This document shows, one piece after another, positions 59,145-64,000 of a stretch of DNA of 64,000 bases. Position 1 is the stretch's first letter. Each line of letters opens with the position of its first letter. The notes under the pieces were generated by a model. The model did no database searches and was not told the origin of the DNA. It saw nothing but the letters and a program-made list of their open reading frames with translations. The position numbers and the translations under genes were made by a program. The DNA comes from Deltaproteobacteria bacterium (lineage in GTDB: Bacteria > UBA10199 > GCA-002796325 > JACPFF01). The stretch spans positions 107,172 through 171,171 of the forward strand of contig JACPFF010000017.1 of assembly GCA_016183065.1 (NCBI GenBank), written 5' to 3'.

Positions 59145-60719
59145 ATGACCGTCAATCTTTCCCCATTCCAGAATGAGGCCCTGACCGATTTTTCTCGGGA
59201 CGAATCTATCCTGAAGATGGAAGAGGCCCTGACACAAGTGCAACAGGAATTCGGACGGGAATATCCCCTCGTCATTCATGGTGAGAAGGTGAAGAGCGGC
59301 CAGAAGATGCGCTCGCTCAATCCGGCCGATCCGAACGAGGTGGTCGGCGTGGTGCAGCGCGCCTCGGTTACGCAGGGAGAGCAGGCCATTGCCTCGGCGA
59401 CGCAGGCATTTGGTGAGGAGCGCTATGGCAAGGGGTGGCGTTGGCAGCGACCCGAAACGCGCGTCAAATATCTCGTCAAAACCGCCGAAGTCATGCGGCG
59501 GCGGCGGCTTGAGCTCGCCGCCTGCTTGGTCTTCGAGGTCGGCAAGTCGTGGGTGGAGGCCGATGCCGATGTCGCGGAGGCGATCGATTTTTGCGAGTTC
59601 TATGCCCGCGAGGCCCTGCGATACGGGGCGGACCAGCCCGTGGGGTCTCTCCCCGGCGAGAAGAATGCGCTGGTCTATATCCCGTTGGGAGTCGGTGTGG
59701 TCATCCCTCCCTGGAATTTTCCGCTCGCCATTCTCACCGGGATGACGGTGGCCTCCTGGGTGACCGGCAATACGGTCGTCTTGAAGCCGTCGTCCGATGC
59801 GCCCGTCATTGCCGCAAAGTTCATGGAAATCATGGAAGAGGTCGGACTCCCGCCCGGCGTGGTCAATTTTCTTACGGGTCCGGGTGGTGAGGTGGGGAGC
59901 CGCCTGGTGACCGATCCGCGCACGCGATTTGTTGCCTTCACCGGTTCCCGCGATGTGGGGCTCCAGATCGTGGAAAAGGCGGCCGTGCATCAATCCGGTC
60001 AACGCTGGATCAAGCGCGTGATTGCCGAGATGGGCGGGAAGGACGCGATTATTGTCGATGATGAAGCCGACCTCCCGGCGGCGGTCGACGGCGTAGTGGC
60101 ATCGGCCTTCGGATTTCAGGGACAGAAGTGTTCGGCCTGTTCCCGCGCGATTGTCTGTGCGCCGGTGTACGAGGCATTTCTTGCCCGGCTGCAGGAATGC
60201 GTCAATAAGATCACGATGGGGCCTCCCAAGGATCGGAAAAATACTTTGGGCCCGGTGGTGAATGAAAAACAGTGCAATGTCATTGAGGGTTATTTTGACA
60301 TCGGCAAACGCGAAGGGCGGCTTCTGTGCGGTGGACACCGCATTGCGAGCGATGGCTATTTTCTGGAACCGACGGTGATCGTCGATGTCGATGCCAAGGC
60401 CAGGATTGCGCAGGAAGAGATTTTTGGGCCCCTCCTTGCGGTGATCAAGGTCGCCACCTTCGATGAGGCCCTGCGCGTGGCCAATGGAACCGATTATGGC
60501 CTGACGGGCGGGGTCTTCTCGGCCAATCAGGAAAAATCGGATCTTGCCAAAGAGGTCTTTCACGTGGGCAATCTCTACGTGAATCGGAAATGTACCGGGG
60601 CGATGGTCGGTGCCCATCCGTTCGGCGGGTTTAATATGTCAGGGACCGATTCAAAGGCCGGAGGGCGCGACTACCTCCTCCTCTTCCTCCAGGCGAAATC
60701 GGTTGCGGAGAAGTGCTAG
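59145..60719 (+). CDS. pruA: 1-pyrroline-5-carboxylate dehydrogenase
   Basis: Oxidises P5C/glutamate semialdehyde to glutamate with NAD. Aldehyde dehydrogenase core with IPPWNFPLAILTGM, VLKPSSDAPVIA, FTGSRDVGLQI, the catalytic Cys in GFQGQKCSACSR, and EEIFGPLLAV. Length 524 aa fits RocA/PutA-type P5CDH. ATG 59145 follows AGAAGGAGG. Four nt before the proline dehydrogenase start, so the two are one operon performing proline to glutamate. Confidence 0.95.
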   Translation: MTVNLSPFQNEALTDFSRDESILKMEEALTQVQQEFGREYPLVIHGEKVKSGQKMRSLNPADPNEVVGVVQRASVTQGEQAIASATQAFGEERYGKGWRWQRPETRVKYLVKTAEVMRRRRLELAACLVFEVGKSWVEADADVAEAIDFCEFYAREALRYGADQPVGSLPGEKNALVYIPLGVGVVIPPWNFPLAILTGMTVASWVTGNTVVLKPSSDAPVIAAKFMEIMEEVGLPPGVVNFLTGPGGEVGSRLVTDPRTRFVAFTGSRDVGLQIVEKAAVHQSGQRWIKRVIAEMGGKDAIIVDDEADLPAAVDGVVASAFGFQGQKCSACSRAIVCAPVYEAFLARLQECVNKITMGPPKDRKNTLGPVVNEKQCNVIEGYFDIGKREGRLLCGGHRIASDGYFLEPTVIVDVDAKARIAQEEIFGPLLAVIKVATFDEALRVANGTDYGLTGGVFSANQEKSDLAKEVFHVGNLYVNRKCTGAMVGAHPFGGFNMSGTDSKAGGRDYLLLFLQAKSVAEKC

Positions 60720-60723
60720 GGGC

Positions 60724-61572
60724 ATGCGCGTGTTCTATCACTTTGCGAAGCGCTTTATTGCCGGTGAATCGCTCGAGGAGATGCTGCCGAAGGCGACCGC
60801 ATTACGTGAGGCGCATTTTGAGACGATCCTCGATCTCCTCGGGGAAAACGTCGCCCGTCCCGAAGATGCGGCCCAGGCGACCGATGAGTATCTCCACCTC
60901 CTGCAAGCGCTCCATGCGCAGGGGCTCTCCTGCACGATTGCCGTGAAATTGACGCAACTGGGGCTCGACATCGATCAACATCTGGCACAAGAAAATCTGA
61001 TCTGCCTGGCTGCCGAAGCCAAACGATTGGGGGGTTTTGTAGAGGTCGACATGGAAGGCTCGGCGTACACACGTGCCACGCTGGAGGTCGTGACCCGGAC
61101 GCATCAGCACATCCCCACGGTCGGCGTGGCCCTCCAGGCCATGCTGCGCCGATCCGCCGGCGATCTGACCGCGCTCCTTGCCGAGCGCATCCGGGTCCGG
61201 CTGGTGAAGGGCGCGTACAAGGAGGATCGGGAGATCGCGTATCAACGTCGTGAAGACGTCTGCGAGGCCTTTCTCCGCCTTGCCGAGATGCTGCTGCGGG
61301 ATGGCGCCATGCCGGCGATCGGGACGCACGATGAGGCCTTGATCGGGCGCGTAAAACAGTTGGCGGAGCAGTATGGTCGTTCACGCGACGATTTTGAATT
61401 CCAATTGCTCTACGGTGTGCGGCCGTCGGTGCAACAGACACTGCGCGATGACGGGTGGCGCGTCCGTCTCTATCTTCCCTACGGTAATGCCTGGATGCCG
61501 TATGTCATGCGTCGCCTGAGGGAACGCAAAGAAAATGTCTGGTTTGTGGTGAAGAATATGTTTCGACATTAA
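60724..61572 (+). CDS. putB: Proline dehydrogenase
   Basis: FAD enzyme oxidising proline to P5C. Monofunctional 282-aa form. Conserved motifs: AVKLTQLGLDID, VDMEGSAYTRATL, VRLVKGAYKED, IGTHDEAL, FEFQLLYGVRPS and YLPYGNAWMPYVMRRLRE. ATG 60724 lies 4 nt after the P5C dehydrogenase stop with AGGGGC as ribosome site; the longer frame inside pruA is rejected. Confidence 0.95.
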   Translation: MRVFYHFAKRFIAGESLEEMLPKATALREAHFETILDLLGENVARPEDAAQATDEYLHLLQALHAQGLSCTIAVKLTQLGLDIDQHLAQENLICLAAEAKRLGGFVEVDMEGSAYTRATLEVVTRTHQHIPTVGVALQAMLRRSAGDLTALLAERIRVRLVKGAYKEDREIAYQRREDVCEAFLRLAEMLLRDGAMPAIGTHDEALIGRVKQLAEQYGRSRDDFEFQLLYGVRPSVQQTLRDDGWRVRLYLPYGNAWMPYVMRRLRERKENVWFVVKNMFRH

Positions 61573-61592
61573 CCGTGAGCGGAGGAACAACC

Positions 61593-62798
61593 ATGCCGAC
61601 AACAGCGCAGTTTCTGGAAGAGGTCGAGTGTTACAGTGCCCACAACTATCATCCACTCCCCGTGGTGTTGACCAAAGGGGAGGGCTGCTGGGTGTGGGAC
61701 GTCGAGGGGAAGAAATACCTCGACATGTTGGCGGCCTACTCCGCGCTGAATCAGGGGCATCAACACCCGAAGATCATCGGGGCGCTCAAGGCGCAGGCCG
61801 ATCGGCTGACGCTCACCTCGCGGGCGTTTCACAATGACATCATGGGACCGTTCTTGCGTGAGCTCTGCGAGATGACCGGTTTTGAACAGGCCCTGCTGAT
61901 GAATAGCGGCGCCGAGGCCGTGGAGACCGCGATCAAGGCCGCGCGGCGGTGGGGCTACCGCGTGAAGGGTGTGGCGCCGGATACGGCGGAGGTTGTCTGC
62001 TGCGCGAATAACTTCCATGGTCGCACCGTGACCGTAGTCAGTTTTTCTTCCGAGCCTGCGTATCGCGATGGTTTTGGGCCCTTCACGCCCGGCTTTCGCC
62101 TGATTCCCTACGGTGATATCGACGCATTGGCTGCGGCAGTCACGGACAAAACGGTCGCCTTTTTAGTGGAGCCGATCCAGGGCGAGGGGGGTGTGGTGAT
62201 TCCGCCCGACCGATTTTTGCAGAAGGCACGCGCTCTCTGCGATCGGCAAAAACTCCTCCTCATGACCGATGAAATCCAGACGGGACTCGGGCGGACCGGT
62301 CGACTCTTTGCGTATGAGTATGAAAACATCGAGCCGGATATTTTGATCGTTGGGAAGGCCCTGGGTGGCGGCGTCTATCCGGTCTCCGGGATTCTGGCCA
62401 GCCGCGCGATCATGGACGCCGCGTTTGTGCCGGGGAATCACGGGTCGACCTTCGGGGGCAATCCCCTCGCATGTGCCGTGGGTCGCGCCGCGCTCAGGGT
62501 CATTCGTGAGGAAAAACTGGTCGAACGTTCCGCAGAATTGGGGCGCTATTTCCTGGGCGAGTTGCAGAAGGTCCAGGCCCCTTGCATTGCCGACGTGCGC
62601 GGTCGGGGTCTCATGATCGGTGTCGAGATCAAGAAATCGTTTGGCACCGCGCGACCGTACTGCGAACGTCTCAAAGACGCCGGCATGCTCTGTAAAGAGA
62701 CACACGATCAGGTGATCCGGTTTTCGCCTCCGCTCGTGATTGACAAGGAGACGATCAACTGGGCGCTGGAACGCATTGTGCCCGTGTTGCAAGGCTGA
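61593..62798 (+). CDS. rocD: Ornithine aminotransferase
   Basis: PLP enzyme turning ornithine and 2-oxoglutarate to glutamate semialdehyde (P5C) and glutamate, feeding the same P5C pool. Conserved MNSGAEAVETAIKAARRWG, FHGRTVTVVSFS, EPIQGEGGVVIPP, LLMTDEIQTGLGRTG, PLP lysine in DILIVGKALGGGVYPVSG, and NHGSTFGGNPLAC. ATG 61593 follows GGAGGAAC; a GTG at 61575 is less likely. Length 401 aa. Confidence 0.95.
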   Translation: MPTTAQFLEEVECYSAHNYHPLPVVLTKGEGCWVWDVEGKKYLDMLAAYSALNQGHQHPKIIGALKAQADRLTLTSRAFHNDIMGPFLRELCEMTGFEQALLMNSGAEAVETAIKAARRWGYRVKGVAPDTAEVVCCANNFHGRTVTVVSFSSEPAYRDGFGPFTPGFRLIPYGDIDALAAAVTDKTVAFLVEPIQGEGGVVIPPDRFLQKARALCDRQKLLLMTDEIQTGLGRTGRLFAYEYENIEPDILIVGKALGGGVYPVSGILASRAIMDAAFVPGNHGSTFGGNPLACAVGRAALRVIREEKLVERSAELGRYFLGELQKVQAPCIADVRGRGLMIGVEIKKSFGTARPYCERLKDAGMLCKETHDQVIRFSPPLVIDKETINWALERIVPVLQG

Positions 62799-62799
62799 C

Positions 62800-63774
62800 A
62801 TGGCAACAGCACCCATTCTCGTGACCGGGGCGACCGGATTTCTCGGCGCACAGTTGGTGCGCCGTCTTGTCGCGGATGGACATCGTGTCCGGATTTTTCG
62901 GCGCGAAAGATCACACCTCAATATTTTGCAGCAGATCGCGTATGAGGAGGCGATCGGTGACATTGCCGATCCCGTGGCCGTCGATCGTGCAGTGGCCGGT
63001 TGTCGGGCGGTTTTTCACTGCGCGGCGTTGATTGCGTACTGGGAGCATCTCAATGCCCTGCAGACCGCGACCAATGTCGAGGGGACGCGGCATGTGGTCA
63101 CGGCCTCTCTGCGCCACGGTGTGGCACGGTTGATCCACGTGAGTTCCGTCTCCGCGATTGGTCTCCGTGCCGATGGTGCACCCGCCGATGAATCGGTCCT
63201 CTTCAATCTTGGGCGTCTCCGCCTCAATTATGCCGACACAAAATTCGCGGCCGAATGTGTGGTGCGCGACGGTGTGGCGAGGGGCCTCGATGCCGTGATC
63301 ATCAATCCCGGCACGATTTACGGTCCGGGCGACCATCGGCGGGCCTACTACGTGCGCAGTCTCGCCAGTCCGGTGACCTCCCGTGGTGGCATGGCGGTGG
63401 TCGACGTGGACGACGTCGTGGAGGGTGCGATCCGTGCGTGGCAGCACGGACGGTGCGGCAAACGCTACATTCTGGCGGCGGAAAATCGGACATACTGTGA
63501 GATCGGCAAGCGCTTTGCCGCAGCACTCCAGCGGCGCGGGCCGCTCTGGGTCATGCCGCGATGGCTCATTCGTGTGGCAGCCGCCGTGATTGCACCGCTT
63601 GGACGATTGTTCCGTCGGCCGTGGGCCCTGACTCCGACCATGGCCCGCGTGGCCCACCTCCGCTTCTTCTTCGACAACACCAAATCGTGCCGCGAACTCG
63701 GGATGACCTACCGCCCCTTTACCGCAACCGCCGCCCGTACCATTGCCTGGATGAGGGAAGAACGGTTGGTGTGA
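62800..63774 (+). CDS. Extended SDR, NAD-dependent epimerase/dehydratase-like (HpnA/DFR-like)
   Basis: A 324-aa short-chain dehydrogenase of the extended type: VTGATGFLGAQLVRRL nucleotide-binding turn, VFHCAALIAYWE, IHVSSVSAIG, the YxxxK active site in LNYADTKFAAE, and INPGTIYGPGDHR. Similar to dihydroflavonol reductase and hopanoid-associated HpnA. One nt after the rocD stop, so co-transcribed with the proline/ornithine genes, yet the substrate is unclear. Confidence 0.88.
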   Translation: MATAPILVTGATGFLGAQLVRRLVADGHRVRIFRRERSHLNILQQIAYEEAIGDIADPVAVDRAVAGCRAVFHCAALIAYWEHLNALQTATNVEGTRHVVTASLRHGVARLIHVSSVSAIGLRADGAPADESVLFNLGRLRLNYADTKFAAECVVRDGVARGLDAVIINPGTIYGPGDHRRAYYVRSLASPVTSRGGMAVVDVDDVVEGAIRAWQHGRCGKRYILAAENRTYCEIGKRFAAALQRRGPLWVMPRWLIRVAAAVIAPLGRLFRRPWALTPTMARVAHLRFFFDNTKSCRELGMTYRPFTATAARTIAWMREERLV

Positions 63775-63934
63775 TACTGGAGGACGGCGGTTATTACTGC
63801 GGTTATTCCCAAGGATTTATTGCGCCCCATCGACTGCGCAACGGGAGGTGTGTGCCATAGTATACACGACGCCATAAGTAATTGCCGATATATTTAGGAT
63901 GTGTTATGCCGGGGCATGACATTAAAAATAACCG

Positions 63935-63948
63935 TCCCGCACGCGGGA
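63935..63948. repeat. Small perfect hairpin upstream of the last gene
   Basis: TCCCGC-ac-GCGGGA (63935-63948), 14 nt before the final ATG. It resembles the cccgc/gcggg REP-like hairpin at 39275. The rest of 63775-63961 holds no gene. Confidence 0.5.
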
Positions 63949-63961
63949 TTAATATTACAGG

Positions 63962-64000
63962 ATGAAATTCGACGATCTGAAGATGCCCGTTACGATCATC
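63962..64000 (+). CDS. Start of a gene cut by the window end
   Basis: ATG 63962 opens a frame (MKFDDLKMPVTII) that is still open at the last base. ATTACAGG just upstream is a modest ribosome site. Too short to name. Confidence 0.4.
   Translation, partial: MKFDDLKMPVTII

Noticed and set aside
59079-60617. 512-aa minus-strand reading frame
   Set aside because: Antisense to the P5C dehydrogenase gene.
1-64000. CRISPR arrays, tRNA and rRNA genes, complete insertion sequences
   Set aside because: No regular spaced repeats, cloverleaf-like segments, rRNA-like stretches or transposase genes were recognised by reading; a tRNAscan and covariance search would be decisive.

Overview
The window reads as chromosomal DNA of a Gram-negative, GC-rich bacterium of the old 'deltaproteobacterial' type (Myxococcota, Bdellovibrionota or UBA10199-like; inferred from gene style, not from a marker gene). 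Supporting signs are a full tolQ-tolR-tolA-tolB run, many lipoproteins, thrombospondin-3/beta-helix surface proteins, two eukaryotic-type Ser/Thr kinases, a sigma-54 activator, and a Cys-basic C-terminal sorting tag. No rRNA, tRNA or CRISPR array was recognised.

Layout. 1-4.2 kb: a 5'-truncated surface protein meeting a methylmalonyl-CoA mutase large subunit and a fatty-acid hydroxylase tail to tail. 4.2-6.6 kb: an AT-rich island with a type IV AbiE toxin-antitoxin pair and a small-protein/aspartic-protease pair. 6.6-10.3 kb: an NtrC-type sigma-54 response regulator and an orphan 592-aa protein. 10.5-18.6 kb: a chained cell-surface cassette (PEGA protein, lipoprotein, TSP3/beta-helix lipoprotein, OmpA/Pal-like lipoprotein), a fused matrixin-type protease and a PEGA-bearing Ser/Thr kinase. 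18.7-24.4 kb: tolB, tolA, tolR, tolQ, murI and a CtpA-type protease. 24.6-29.8 kb: a Pro/Ala-rich secreted protein behind a near-consensus sigma-54 promoter, a secreted Cys/His protein, then tdh-kbl (threonine to glycine plus acetyl-CoA). 29.9-39.9 kb: an AT-rich AAA ATPase, an ATP-grasp enzyme, a 1265-aa kinase/ATPase/TPR regulator, a lipoprotein metalloprotease and a cyclophilin. 39.9-42.3 kb: standalone CoaC, a LacD-like aldolase, and a DUF6922/AbiEii pair whose toxin has lost its catalytic core. 42.3-51.1 kb: two giant divergently transcribed proteins. 51.2-57.7 kb: a DUF4143 ATPase, aspC-coaD-rsmD, small membrane proteins, a BON lipoprotein and a secreted protein. 57.9-63.8 kb: an M24 peptidase divergent from a proline/ornithine catabolic operon (P5C dehydrogenase, proline dehydrogenase, ornithine aminotransferase, extended SDR).

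The best candidate for something undescribed is 42.3-51.1 kb. One gene encodes helical repeats, a DUF58-like (degenerate vWA) module and a transglutaminase core in a single 1437-aa protein. The other encodes an M48 metallopeptidase joined by about 950 residues to an ABC1/UbiB-like kinase core. They share a 114-bp divergent control region with nested palindromes. Other notable points: a G7 tract where one extra base would restore the metalloprotease stop while also lying in the promoter spacer of the neighbouring kinase; an AbiEii toxin deleted exactly through its nucleotidyltransferase core; a recurrent leaderless promoter arrangement at four accessory or regulatory genes; and dispersed intergenic hairpin arrays.
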